The translations under genes and the position numbers were made by a program. Positions 12,393-23,628 of a DNA stretch of 64,000 nt are shown in pieces. Numbering within the stretch: the first letter of the stretch is position 1; every line of letters begins with the position of its first letter. Location of the stretch: the NCBI GenBank assembly GCA_007449985.2, contig VIIQ02000625.1, forward strand, positions 62,001 to 126,000, given 5' to 3'. The notes beneath the pieces are model-generated. The model was given only the letters and a program-made list of their open reading frames with translations. It had not been told where the DNA came from and ran no database searches. The DNA is from Desmodesmus armatus. Its lineage: Eukaryota; Chlorophyta; Chlorophyceae; Sphaeropleales; Scenedesmaceae.

Positions 12393-14446
12393 CTGTTGCT
12401 TCTGCTGCTGGTGAAAGCATGGTGGCACTGACTTCTGCGTACCTGTGGGGATGGCACCATTGAGCTGTGCTGCGCAGTCTCAGACTTGAGCCAACAGAGA
12501 AAGCACTCTTGCTCTAAGTATACTTGTGAGATGCATTGCACTTCAGTTCCAACAAGACAAAGGGGTATGCCAGCTTGCGGAATGTCTTGCCGACTTGGCC
12601 TGAAGAAGGCTTCCTGACAGGCAGCCTGCAGTACAATAGCATTGAACCTAGGGCTTTGTACAGCCTGTAAGTCAAACTCTGTTGGTTTCTCCACGTCATG
12701 TGCTGCTTCCCGCCACAGGTTGCGTGCCCTGTCGCCAAAGTCATGGCAGCACGGCAGAAAATCTCACTGCACTTTGCCTCCAGTGACGATGTGGTCAACC
12801 TGCTACCAGGCAATGCCACCCGCATGCAGCCGCCTGCTGGCCTGTGCAGTGGATCAAACATCACGTGGGCAGCAAGAGTCGGTGACATGACCTACGGTGA
12901 GCATGACGGCAAACTTTGCCTTGGGAGGCCATGCAATGCACGACCCTTTGTCTTTGAATTGTGTCCTTAGGAGTGACTGGAAAGCACTGCAGAGCGATGC
13001 AATCAAATGCTTCAAAAGGCTGCCCAAGCATGCCTCTGATTTTGTCCCTTCAGGTGGTGATGCGGACTATAATGCTAAGCTGAAGAGCGGCCTGTCTCCT
13101 GTCATGACGTGGTACGCCAACGTATCTGCTGTCAGCAGTGAGGTGGGGCTTGATGGTACTGCACGGCAATTGGCAGTGGTGGACCTTACATCCCACAGGC
13201 AAGTTTGCAGTGCCGCCGTGACACAGGTGACCTGACACACGAGCACGGCGTCTACATAGGTAGCTGTAGGTACCTAATGCTTGTTGGACAGTGATGCTGG
13301 CAACAAGCCAGGTCGCTATGAGGCCGCCTGCGGCAAGCCGTTTTGGGAGCATCTGTACTGCTACAGGGGTGAAACTATGGGTGGCCTATGGGTTGTGGTG
13401 TTGGCCGGCAGGTCTGCTTTGTGCTTAACATGTGCTGCCATGCAGCTTGAGTTAGGGTGGCCATCTAGCCCGGACTAGGGTGGCCATCCAGTCCGGACTA
13501 GGATCCCAGGGTTGCATGTTTGTCGTGACGCGTTGGTGCCTTCCAAAGGCACCCCCTTGAACCCAAGAAACAGTGTCGACTGATGACACATGAGCCAGGG
13601 GCTGCCTGGTCGCCTTGGGTAGCACTGTGAGAGCTCCAGCTGCTGCCATTGTTGCTGCTGTAGGTACCCTGCTCCCTCTTGGTGGCCAGATGTGCGCGCA
13701 TTCATCCCAGAAACCCCAGCCAGCGCTGCAGAAAACACAGACACAGAAGAAGACGAAAACACCACTGATCTTATTGCAGCGGGAGTGACTGCCGGCTACC
13801 AGCCCGACTCCTTTGTCTTCATCAGGGATAAGCAGTACAGGCTCGCCAGGATCCCTACTAACAGCTCGCAGGTCTTGATCGACATCAGCAATGCAACAGC
13901 AGGCAGTGTGGCTGTGGGGGACACGGTGTGCATCATATGCCCTCAGCATCCCCTGGGAGCACTGGCACAGGTAAGAGGGGGGGGACATGTGCCACATACC
14001 AGTGGTATCCAAGATAGTCGTGGGTAGTTCACACGGAGCAGCGCCGCACTATCAAAAGTTTCAGCAGCAAGTCAAACAACAAGATGGTATAGTGTCTAAA
14101 CCCCGTGTTGCGTCAGTGACCACAAGATGCTGTTGACAGGTCAGCATGAGCCGCTCACCCCATAGCACATCCCAGGGCCTCTCTATTGAATATTTTCCCA
14201 GTCGCATTGTTGTGGCAGCTGAGCCGCACAGCAAGTGCATGCAGCAACAGCTGCATCCCCCAGCTCCAAGTAACACCTTTGACGCTGGCGCTGTTCCTGC
14301 TGCCACTGCTGCTGCTGCTGCTGCTGCTGCAGGAGGTTGGTGCCGACGGCTTCAACACTGCCTTGTGTCTGATGGGGAAGCCGGTGGCCAAAGGACGCAC
14401 TGAGCCAACACCTGCATGCAAACCTACTTCCAGGATCACATCATAA
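10736..14446 (+). CDS. Secreted protein of unknown function, paralogue B
   Basis: Nine exons join in phase: 10736-10793, 11234-11553, 11734-11917, 12278-12345, 12719-12896, 13054-13198, 13292-13411, 13664-13970 and 14333-14446 (TAA), giving about 497 residues. Exon 1 is almost entirely a signal peptide (MKSSTAALVCVLLALGC), so the protein probably enters the secretory pathway. Later blocks are conserved with the paralogue at 6241-10385, including PVHIYLYSHYDNPYGYN, FMTHNGG, HFASSDDVVNLLPGNA, MTWYANVS and GDTVCIICPQHP. The intron after 13198 has a GC donor. No transmembrane segment is seen after the signal. A vague likeness of the HIYLYS/FMTHNGG region to spherulin-4-like proteins is too weak to use. 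Exon 7 rests on phase alone. Confidence 0.8.
13453..13498. repeat. 23-bp tandem duplication in intron
   Basis: Two copies of a 23-base unit beginning TAGGGTGGCCATC lie back to back, differing at two positions, in the intron between exons 7 and 8 of paralogue B. Confidence 0.85.
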
Positions 14447-15768
14447 CTCTGCGTTTGAAGTAGGAGCTAAGATTGGTGTAGTGATGTTGGAGTCAGACTG
14501 CCTACATGCAGGCTAGCAGAAATAGTTGGCTGGCGGATCACTTGCAGTAATGCTTCAGTTGAGTTGCTGCAGTGTTGTAATAAGATCGCAGAGGCTGAAG
14601 CTGCCGTGTCTGTGAACGAAAAGAAGTAGTAAGTGATGCATATGCATGTGCAAATGCGGCTAGACGAGCTTCGGGGCCCCCCAACCCTTGGCTCACTGTG
14701 ACCTGAAGGTGCCTGGCCAGTTGCTGCCCTCCTGCTGGGCTGGATGTTGCATCAAAAGCTCCAAAAGTTGAGTTGCTGCAGTGGTGAACCCCTGCCTGCT
14801 GGCAAGATGCCTGGTTTTTGAGTAATTTGTGCTTGGGACCTGAGCTGTGGCACAGACAAGCCCATTGTGGGCAAGCAGCAAGCAGCTATTTTAGTGCCTT
14901 ACTTTGATAAGATTCGTACTGCTCCTGACGGTGCAACGCAGCGATCATGCATGCTTCAAGCACACATAAGCAATTGCACTGCTTTGTCAAGTACGACTTC
15001 TGATGTGACGCGATTGAGCAAAGGCGGGTTGCCAGTATCTCGTTTCAAGCTCTGTGACACATTGGTGCCGCCAGCAACTAACTGCTGACCAATCTGCGCA
15101 TTGGCCTATTCAGCAGCAGAACATGAGGAAGCATGTTTCAGCTCACACCCACTGTCCTGCAGCAGTACTGTGACAACCTACTGCCACCTGCCGTGAACAT
15201 TGCACATGGCAAACCGCGCTCAGCTGCTGCACTCTCACACACCCACACAAAGCGAGCCCGCACATAAGGAACCCCAAGATGAAGCTAGCTGTGCAGTGCT
15301 GCCATCATGCTGTATACCGCAGTCAAGACAGTCTGCAGACTGCTGCAGTGGCAATGCCAAACAATGGGCCAAGTCAAGCATACGAAGTTGCCAACACACA
15401 TAGCCAAAGCCGCCAACACACATAGCCACAAACGATGCCACAAACAAGCGACACTGCCCTGCAGCTGCTCCAGATAAATGCTCGCGTCTGAAGAGGTGCT
15501 GCCCCTGAGCCCCATTGCGGGGAGTCCTTGCTGCGCACTGAGTGACACTCACCAATCTGTAGCAGCATGTGTGTCCATCAACTCCCCACCAACATGATAC
15601 ATCTGCAGACTCTATTACTCACAATGACAAACCCCGATCACACACTGCGGGGGTCCCACCATCACACAGAAAAGGTGACAGCGCGTCACAGCCACTGTCA
15701 GACCGTCTGGGATGGCATCCCACCACTTCTGTCATGTATACCCCTGTCAACTACATCACTGCTACTGC
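14447..15768. other. Intergenic, no gene seen
   Basis: This 1.3 kb lies between two convergent 3' ends, paralogue B (+) and the ELIP gene (-). I find no splice-supported open frame, RNA gene or strong repeat. A short GCCAACACACATAGCC motif occurs twice near 15385-15425. Confidence 0.5.
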
Positions 15769-17225
15769 TCAGAAGAATGGTACCCCTGCCTTGTACTCCA
15801 GCGCCAACAGTATGCCAAAGCCCAACATGGCTGCCCGCCCATTCAGTATCTCAGCCTGAGGGGTGAAGATACCTGCGGTCAGACAATCAGCAGACACACA
15901 TCATGGGGTGAGCGGTAAGCAGTTCTGCATGGAGGTGGCAAACCAGGAAAGCTGACCTACAATCAACTGCCACCATGCAACCCTGGCATCCTTCACCAAC
16001 TGCGCCGCGCCACCAGCAGCACCCACAACAGCCCCTTGGCTGGACTTTTCCACTGCTGCCACCACACTCACTGCCTGCAGCAACTGTCCAGGACCCATCT
16101 ACCATCCCTCACATGTCCATCTCTAACATCTCACATGTCCATCTCTAACATCTCACATGTCCATCTCTACCATCAATTACAGCTTCTGACCTTTATGACA
16201 GTCACCCCCTGTTACAAGCCAGGCCAGGCTACCGCCCAAGGCTCTTTATAGGTCGGATGCTGTTTTTGGTTTCAGAGAGAGACATGTAGTAAAGTACCTG
16301 GGGGAGCCAGCTATTCTATTACATGTCCCTCTCTGACATTAAAAACAGCATCCGACCTATAAACACAGACAACCGCTTAGTAGGCCAACACAGGCCAGCC
16401 ACCCACCGAATGCTTCATGGCGTGCCCCCTTAAGTAGCGGCACCATGGATGCATACACCCACAGCAGCAGCACAGCGTACGTCCACCAGGGGGCTGACAG
16501 GGCCTGCTGCAGCACTGTGTCCCCAGACAGGATTTCGTTGCGGGGGACTGCCAGGAAGGCTAGCATTGCCAGCCGGCCGTTGATGAGCTCAGGGCCTGGG
16601 CCATTGAACCTTAGGACGTCTGCATGGGTAAGGCAAGCAGGGACATGCACACGTGAGTATGGCGTTGGGGTGTGGCACGAGGAGGGGGGGGCACAAGGAA
16701 GGCAGGAGGATGTATGAGTGTGCGGTTGTTGACCAAGGATGCATCAGGGAACGCCACGCATGCAATCAAATAGAGTGCATTTGCTGAATGACTCAAAGTG
16801 ACTCTGCTGCATGACCCAGGACCCCAACTCCTGAGCTAGGCTAAACTTGAACTGCACTGCAGCGTGACAAGCTGTAGGCTACCACACAACCAGACAGGGA
16901 GGATGGCGATGGTGTGGGTGCAGCTGAACCTACCAAACAAGCTACGTGTAATGTGCTTCGATGGCACTGCTGTCACCACAGGCTGTTGCTGCAGCACCAA
17001 GTCAACCTGCACTGGCTGTTGGTCTGCTGCTGCTTGGACTGCAACTGCGGAAAGCGCGGGCTGCGGCTGCTGCGTGGCTAGAGGGGCTGCTGGGGGCTTA
17101 GCTGCTACTGGTGCTGGGGGTGCTGCTTGTGCTTTGTCACCCCACAGCCAGCAAGCTCTTGTGGGTGTGTGCCTGTGCTGCAAGCCAATTGGACGACTTT
17201 GTGACAACATGATGGAGATGTGCAA
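15769..17225 (-). CDS. Early light-induced protein (ELIP), LHC-like
   Basis: Thylakoid photoprotection protein of the chlorophyll a/b-binding superfamily, thought to bind pigments under light stress. Exons: 17225-16934, 16619-16407 and 15872-15769 (TGA), joining in phase to 202 residues, a normal ELIP size. Residues 1 to about 95 are Pro/Ala/Gln-rich and suit a plastid transit peptide plus linker (an alternative ATG is at 17210). Helix 1 carries the ELIP signature FNGPGPELINGRLAMLAF. Helix 2 is WWTYAVLLLWVYASMVPL. Helix 3 is FTPQAEILNGRAAMLGFG, ending EYKAGVPFF. The E-x2-NGR-xAM motif in helices 1 and 3 provides the paired Glu/Arg and chlorophyll-ligand positions. Intron 2 holds an inverted repeat and a 22-base tandem repeat. 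Splice sites are canonical. Confidence 0.9.
16109..16174. repeat. 22-bp tandem repeat, three copies
   Basis: Three consecutive copies of TCACATGTCCATCTCTAACA plus two bases lie in ELIP intron 2. The motif resembles part of the right arm of the nearby inverted repeat (ACATGTCCCTCTCTGAC), so the two may be related. Confidence 0.85.
16245..16363. mobile_element. MITE-like inverted repeat in ELIP intron
   Basis: Arms of about 44 bases (16245-16288 and 16319-16363) are near-perfect inverted copies. Both begin TTTATAGGTCGGATGCTG and are separated by about 30 bases. The total of ~119 bases has no coding capacity. This fits a miniature inverted-repeat transposable element or another foldback, and the transcript would form a long hairpin. 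No convincing target-site duplication is visible, so the mobile-element label is inference. Confidence 0.55.
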
Positions 17226-18128
17226 GCTGTTTGCTTCTGAATGGGTCTGAGTTGGGATTGAGCTGTGGGGAGGTGCGGTTGTGGTGCTGTGGTGCTGACT
17301 GCACTGAATAGGAACGGTTCACGAATCGGTTACAACAGTGGTAACGTGCTGAGTAGGATAATAAGCAACTTTAGTTGGCTCTTGCTTGCATGGCCTCGAA
17401 ACTTGTGGTTGACCGCGCACTTGTTACTTGCTGGCCCCCTGTCCCAAGTGCCCGGTAGTCCCGTCTACCTTTCACGCTGACACATCGTGTGAGCGTACAC
17501 CTCCATGCCTATCAGACCACACCCGCAGCACCACAGCAGCTGGTGAGTGGTGATCTGTGATCATCTGTCTGCTTGCTGGCAAGTTCTACCACCAACCTCT
17601 TGACCCTTCAACACCATGGTTGTCATGAATTGATCACCTCATACATGCATGGACACCACACGCTCTCCTCCCTGTGGTTGCAGGCATTTCCCAAGCACCC
17701 GCCAAATCTTGGCCTGCTGTGTGGTGGTCTCTGTTCTGCTGCTGTCCATCCCTCATCCAAGGCACCAGCAGCCTCCGTTGGACCAAGTATGAACCTTCAC
17801 CCAACTCAGCGTTGCAGCATCAAGCAGCAGTCTCAGGCTCGGCTGCATACCCTCAAAGCTGTAGGTCCCTTCTGTCACACACTCTGTTATCTTTCCAGAT
17901 TCAACTAATTGCTTGATATCTACCAGCGCCTAGCCCTCTGCTTGCCCCGTCATCACAGCTGCTGTGCCACAAGCTCCCAGCGACCTTCATGCCACCGTAA
18001 TGCCCGCTGCCTGCTTTGCACACCCTCCTTCCTGCACCTGACCACAGGTCCCAACCATCACCCCTGCGGTCTCCAAGATCAACGCCGCAGCACCCCCTCC
18101 CAAAGCAGCCAGCAGCAGCAGCAGCACC
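17226..18128. promoter_or_regulatory. Divergent region between ELIP and ARH-like genes
   Basis: This 0.9 kb must contain the ELIP promoter (-) and the 5' part of the ADP-ribosylglycohydrolase-like gene (+). An open frame in phase with ATG 18129 runs upstream to an acceptor at 18047 (codons for VPTITPAVSKINAAAPPPKA), so the plus gene may have a further 5' exon coding for a targeting peptide. A candidate first exon, ATG 17505 with a donor at 17543, could not be linked with confidence. Confidence 0.45.
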
Positions 18129-21100
18129 ATGGCCACAGCAGCTATCAGCAAGACGGACAGGGCAAAGGGCGCAATTGCAGGAGCCCTGGTTGCTGATGCA
18201 GCCACCATGGGCCTGCACTGGATCTATGACCAAGCCAAGATTCAGACCCTGTTGGCAGACAAGGGCAAGGCAGCCAGCCCAGAGTTTTATGAGCCACCCA
18301 GCTGCCCCTTCTACCAGGTTTGTGCCGTTTGGGGAGGTTGCGATGTTGGATACCACCACCAGTATGGTATGGTTGAGGTGAAGGGGTGTTTGGGCGCACG
18401 GTTGAACAGCATGGTGGCAATTTGGGGGAGGGGGGGGGGGGGGGATTTGAGGATAGCATGTGTGACACATGGCAGGCCAGTCCCCCCCCCCCCCAGTACC
18501 AGCTACATTGCTGCCACCTTCACTTACTCCAGCTTCTGCATGCGCGACCCTGGTTGCCCCTCCTTCCCACCCTTCTGCAATCTCATGCATACCTCATCCC
18601 CGCTGTGGCCCTCCCGCACATAGTCTGCATGTTCCACCATCCTTCCCCTGCCTGGTGTGCGGCCCCTGCCTGATCCCTGCTGTTTCTCATGTGTCTGATC
18701 TGTTGCTCCTCATTTCCTGTATCGTGCAGATGCCCAGTGGCTCACTGTCACCTTACGGTGCTGAGCTCGCTGCCATGCTGACCTTCCTGTCCCAGCCAGC
18801 ACAGCAGCAGCTGGTGCAGGCAAAGCAGCCCTTCCAGGGCAGCAGCTGGGCTTCAGCACTGGCCACTTACTTCAGGTAACAACAGTGGCTGGCAAAAATA
18901 GGGGCCGGGAAACTTTATACCTGAAATATGAGCACTGGCCACTTACTTCAGGTAACAACAGTGACTGGCAAAAATAGGGGCCGGGAAACTTTATACCTGA
19001 AACATGAGCACTGGCCACTTACTTCAGGTAATAACAGTGCCTGGCAAAAATAGGGGCCGGGAAACTTTATACCTGAAACATGAGCACTGGCCACTTACTT
19101 CAGGTAACAACAGTGACTGGCAAAAATAGGGGCCGGGAAACTTTATACCTGAAACATGAGCACTGGCCACTTACTTCAGGTAACAACAGTGGCTGGCAAA
19201 AATAGGGGCCGGGAAACTTTATACCTGAAACATGAGCACTGGCCACTTACTTCAGGTAACAACAGTGACTGGCAAAAATAGGGGCCGGGAAACTTTATAC
19301 CTGAAACATGAGCACTGGCCACTTACTTCAGGTAACAACAGTGCCCGGCAAAAATAGGGGCCGGGAAACTTTATACCTGAAACATGAGCACTGGCCACTT
19401 ACTTCAGGTAACAACAGTGCCTGGCAAAAATAGGGGCCGGGAGAATTTTTACCTGAAATTTGAGCACTGGCCACTTACTTCAGGTAACAACAGCGGCTGG
19501 CAAAAATAGGGGCCGGGAAACTTTATACTGAAATATGAGCACTGGCCACATACTTCAGGTAACAACAGTGGGCACGGGAATCAGGCCTTTAATGCGTGCA
19601 TGCCAGCTGCTTACCAGGGTATAGCAAGTATCCCTCTTCCTGTCTCGGCACTGGCCACATACTTCAGGTAAAACAGTGGCCGGCAAACTCCATACCTGAA
19701 GTTTGAGCACTGGCCTCATACTTCAGGTAACAACGGTGGCCGGCGGGGACATCAGGCACTGTTAGGATTTTGGGCTGCTACCTTGCATGCGTACATGCTA
19801 TTTGGTAACCAAAAGTTGACTGGATCTTTCCTGCAACCTTGGTTGTGATCATGTTTGCCACTGGTCTCATACTGCAGGTAAGTCGGTGGCCCACGTTTGG
19901 GGTGAGCAGTCAGGCAGTGTGGTAGTTGGATATTCAGCCTTTTGATCCAGATGCAGATATCAGCTTATCTTCGGCAGTAGGAAGAGCACTGTGCTGTGTT
20001 CCCGTCTTTCTTGTTTCAGGGACTCGTACAAGGGCTACAAAAACCACTCGATCAAGACGCTGCTTGCTAACGTGGAGGCGGGTAAGCAGTACCCAGAGAC
20101 TGGCGACTCACAGGACACACAGGCAAACTCACTGTGCAAGGTGAGCAGGCTGGAGTGTGTGGGAATGGTACAACCGGGGGGGGGGGGGACTGAGGCTGGG
20201 TGGTTGCTGGCGCTCCTCCTCTTTTGACAGATGACAGCTTGATGTGTCCACATGTTGCTGTGTGCATTCCTGCATCGATTACTTCACCTTTGCATGTGCT
20301 TTAGTCATGCAATGCCCTCACTCTGCTTGCAAGCTGGGTCCATTGTCCCCTTCTTGGATGGCAAAAGACTGAGGTGTGCACCTTTCATTGTGCCAGCCCA
20401 AGCATGTGCCGCGTTGCGTCTTCCGTACTTGCTGCTCTTGACTGGGTTTCCTGCAGCTGCCAGCCGTCATTGCTGTGTATGCTGGCTCTGATCAGCTGCC
20501 TGCGGCTGTGGAGGCTGCTGTGCGGGCGCAGCAGAACAACGCAACATCAGTCAGCATGGGTCTGGCTGCTGCAAGGATACTCGAGAAGGTGCGCCAGCCT
20601 CTGCTAACAAAACACACTCAGCTCATTCGCAGTGCTGCTCTCGCCCGTTTGGGAGTGGATTGTGTCTCACAACGGCACAGTAACAACCAACCCTGCAAGC
20701 TGCCTCAAGGGCTGGTTCTTTTTTCCAACGGCTGCTGTTCTTTCAAAAGGCCAGGTGCTCGCTTCCTATGCATTCTCTTAGTCGCTGTCCATGGCTGGTG
20801 GGCATGGTGTGACTTCCCTGCGACGTACAATTGGGGACAAGTCAGCAGTACCAGATGCGTACCTCATCCCTAGTAAGAAGCCATGCAGTCCTGAGCCAGC
20901 ACACGCTGTACAATTGAGGCCTTCACTGCGCTTGCTTCCTCCCAAGTGTGATGTTGACACCGCATCCTGTACTGAAACACAACGCAAAACCCTGCATGCA
21001 GGTTGTGCTGGGGTCCAGCATCGACGAGGCGCTGCAGTGGGCCCAGCAGGAGGGCAACCTGGACCCTGCTGCTGCACAGCTGGTGAAGGATGCACTGGCA

Positions 21101-21808
21101 CAGAAGGACCAGCCCTTCAGCAGTGAGTTTGGGGGGGTTATTGTCTAGGGGTAACGTAGACACACTTGCCACACATGTATGACATTGCCCACCAGGATTA
21201 GGCCGGCTGAAATCCTTAGGCAGGGAGTATCACCGCCCATCATCGCTCATGACAGCCTGGAACTGTGTGTGTGGTGTGGCAGATGGCATTGCTGGCATGC
21301 TGCATTGCATCGGGTGTTGCTGATAGGGAAGTGGTGCCAGTGTATCCAAAGGTGGCACAGAGGCGTGGGGGTTGGGTGTGCAGCATCCACATTGGGCCTG
21401 GCAGAAGCGATGGTGCATTGCATTGGCCATTGCGTGAGGGGGCACTGCCAGCAATTTTCAATATGTTATGCATCCTCACATGCATTGCCAATGCATGTCA
21501 ATTGAGTTGCCACCGTCAGTTCAACGATGTGCCTGTCTTCCTCTGCAGGCACTGCACAGAAGCTGGGTGTGTCCTGTGCCATGCCTGGGGCCCTGCAGAA
21601 CGCCCTTGTTGCAGCAGCAACTGCCAAGAGCTTTGAGGAGGGCTTGCGCACAAATATGGTGGCCGGGGGCGACAACTGCAGCCGTTCAGTGTACCTGGGG
21701 GCGTTGCTGGGGGCTGCACATGGGGTGGCTGCTGTGCCTGCGGAGTGGAAGCAGAAGGTCACTGGCTGGGCTGATATGGAGAAGGCTATCGACGCGATTG
21801 TGCAGTAG
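18129..21808 (+). CDS. ADP-ribosylglycohydrolase / J1-crystallin-like protein
   Basis: Member of the DraG/ARH fold family, which in characterised members removes ADP-ribose from proteins with two metal ions. Exons: 18129-18317, 18730-18875, 20020-20140, 20457-20588, 21002-21122 and 21549-21808 (TAG), all in phase, 322 residues. The N-terminal GALVADAATMGLHWIYD is the usual first helix. The late motif AGGDNCSRSVYLGALLGAAHG replaces the catalytic GGDTD form with GGDNC, as in J1-crystallin-like members, so hydrolase activity is uncertain. The 76-base array after exon 2 lies wholly in the intron. A TGTAA poly(A) signal follows at 21906. ATG 18129 was chosen because the domain begins at once, but an upstream exon adding a targeting peptide is possible. 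Confidence 0.88.
18855..19888. repeat. 76-bp array of exon end plus splice donor
   Basis: The last ~21 bases of exon 2, its donor (TTCAGGTAACA) and about 45 bases of intron are repeated ten times with a 76-base period (one unit of 75) from 18855 to about 19613. Three degenerate copies follow near 19648, 19706 and 19857. Every copy keeps CAGGTAA. Reading past the true donor meets TAA immediately, so use of a later donor would truncate the protein. The remaining intron then runs to the acceptor at 20019. Confidence 0.95.
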
Positions 21809-21905
21809 GCCAGTGGTTGGATTGTGGCATGGGGTGGAGCTGCGGCAGCGTTGCTGGGAACCTGTGCTGGGCCTGAACTATTGAAATACCGCCGATTTAT
21901 GTCTG

Positions 21906-21910
21906 TGTAA
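21906..21910 (+). terminator. TGTAA poly(A) signal
   Basis: TGTAA, the usual green-algal polyadenylation signal, lies about 100 bases after the stop codon of the ARH-like gene. Confidence 0.5.
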
Positions 21911-22155
21911 TTGATATGAAGGAAAGCATGCCAACCGTCCCACCACAGCAACTCGAGGTGCTGTCCTGCCAGGCTGTCTTCCAAGTCAAACATGACTGAC
22001 CAGTTGCTCAGCCAGGCTGGAGGGATTCTCGTCTGCTCACCACGTCGAGGCCGGTTGTTCTGCGGTAATCAGCGAGGCCTCTTTGGATCTGAACTTTCTT
22101 CGTCTTGTTGACCTCTCCCACATCGCCAGAGGCAGTAGCTCCGATCTCCTCCACC

Positions 22156-23628
22156 ATGATGCTCTCACAGACGCACTCCGTGGGCTGTAAACCATTCACA
22201 GCCACAACAAACAGCCGTGGGCTCAGGCTGGTCGCACAACCCAGGAGCAGTTCTGCCTGGTCACCAAGACGTGCAGTTGTGCTTCAGGCACAGGAAGACC
22301 CCTCCTCGGTGAGACACACCTTGAGCATACGCATCTTCTTCCTTTCCACCCAACATGCTGCTTCAAGCAAGTCAGCTTAGCTCCAAGGGCCTGGAGTTAC
22401 AACGCCTGCCGTCTCTTTGACTTGCTTGCAGGGCAGCAGCAGCAGCACGAGTCAGCAGCCAGGCCCTCCACCTTCAGAGGAGGACTTGCCAGTCTGGGTC
22501 CGTCGTGAGAAGGAGCGGGAGCTGCAGGCAGCTGGCAAGGCAGAGCTGCCGTGGCCGCTGTATCTGGTGTTCAGTGTGTTGGTCTCCATCGCATCTGTGA
22601 GTGGGCTGCTTGCTGGGCGGTCTTGCCCTGTGCTGTTGCTGGCTGCCTTTCTATAACAAGGACCACTGAGACCTCCCGTAGTCTACAAACCAACAGGATG
22701 CATGGTGTCTTGTTCTCAGCAACAATGCATGAAGTCTTCCCCATCTCCTGCTGACAGCGGGATTGGGTGGGCTCAGAGTGGCAGCAACCAGCAACTGGCG
22801 CAGCTGGCGGCAGTCGCAAGCATGAGTGCAAGCTTAGCGTGGCATCGTTGTTGGCAGTTGGATGCCAGTGCTGCCCACGCACGATACATCTGGCTCTCCA
22901 AACGTTGCTGCCCGCAGTTGTCAGATCGGGGCCAAGTACTGTGTGATGTGTCGTGCTGCGCTGCTGCAGGTCGGATCCTTTTTTGAGTATGCTGACAAGA
23001 ACGCCATCTTTGGAGTCATTCCTCCTGAGAGCCCTCTGTGGGCCCCTATCCTGGGCCTCTTTGCTATCACAGGCCTACCAACAGCAGGTGTGTTGGTTGA
23101 TGGCATGGGTAGCAGCGGTCATGGTAGCCAGCAGGGGTTGCGCTTGGGGGTGCGGTCAGCAGAGGGTTTGCTGCTCAGACAGACAGTCCATTTTGCGCTC
23201 AGTGAGCTCACTGAGCGCATTGGGCAGCAAGCACGTGCCAGCAGTGGCAGAGGCAGCATGTAGTGCGGCGGCCCCTGCAGACATGTGTGACCCACGTCTG
23301 GGTGAGGACCTTTTGGTTGAGGATCCCGGAGTTGCAGAAAGGCCTTACGAGTTCAACCCTTGAGCACGCTCAGTAGATGCCCCCTAGCACACCTCAGTGC
23401 ATCTGAATTCTCAGCAGCCTTTCTTACATCTAGCACTCCTTGGTGCCAGTGCAGACAGCGCCTACTGTGTCAATGTGGCCACATGAGAATGCCACCCACT
23501 AACACACTTGCCCACCCGACCCCACTGTGATCGCTGCTCTGCCTGCAGGCTTCCTGTTCTTCAAGGGAGTGAATGCAGCAAACGAGGCAGCTGAGCGCCA
23601 GGACAAGATGGATGGCTACATCAAGTGA
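22156..23628 (+). CDS. Plastid-targeted two-helix membrane protein, unknown
   Basis: Exons 22156-22308, 22432-22596, 22970-23087 and 23549-23628 (TGA) join in phase to 171 residues. The first ~50 residues are Ser/Arg/Ala-rich with few acids and look like a plastid transit peptide; a second ATG follows at 22159. A Pro/Ser/acidic linker (PSEEDLPVWVRREKERE) leads to hydrophobic helix 1, LYLVFSVLVSIASVGSFFEY. Next come FGVIPPESPLWAP and helix 2, ILGLFAITGLPTAGFLFF. The short hydrophilic tail ends RQDKMDGYIK. It looks like a conserved thylakoid or envelope protein of green plastids, but I cannot name it or give a function. Splice sites are canonical. Confidence 0.82.
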
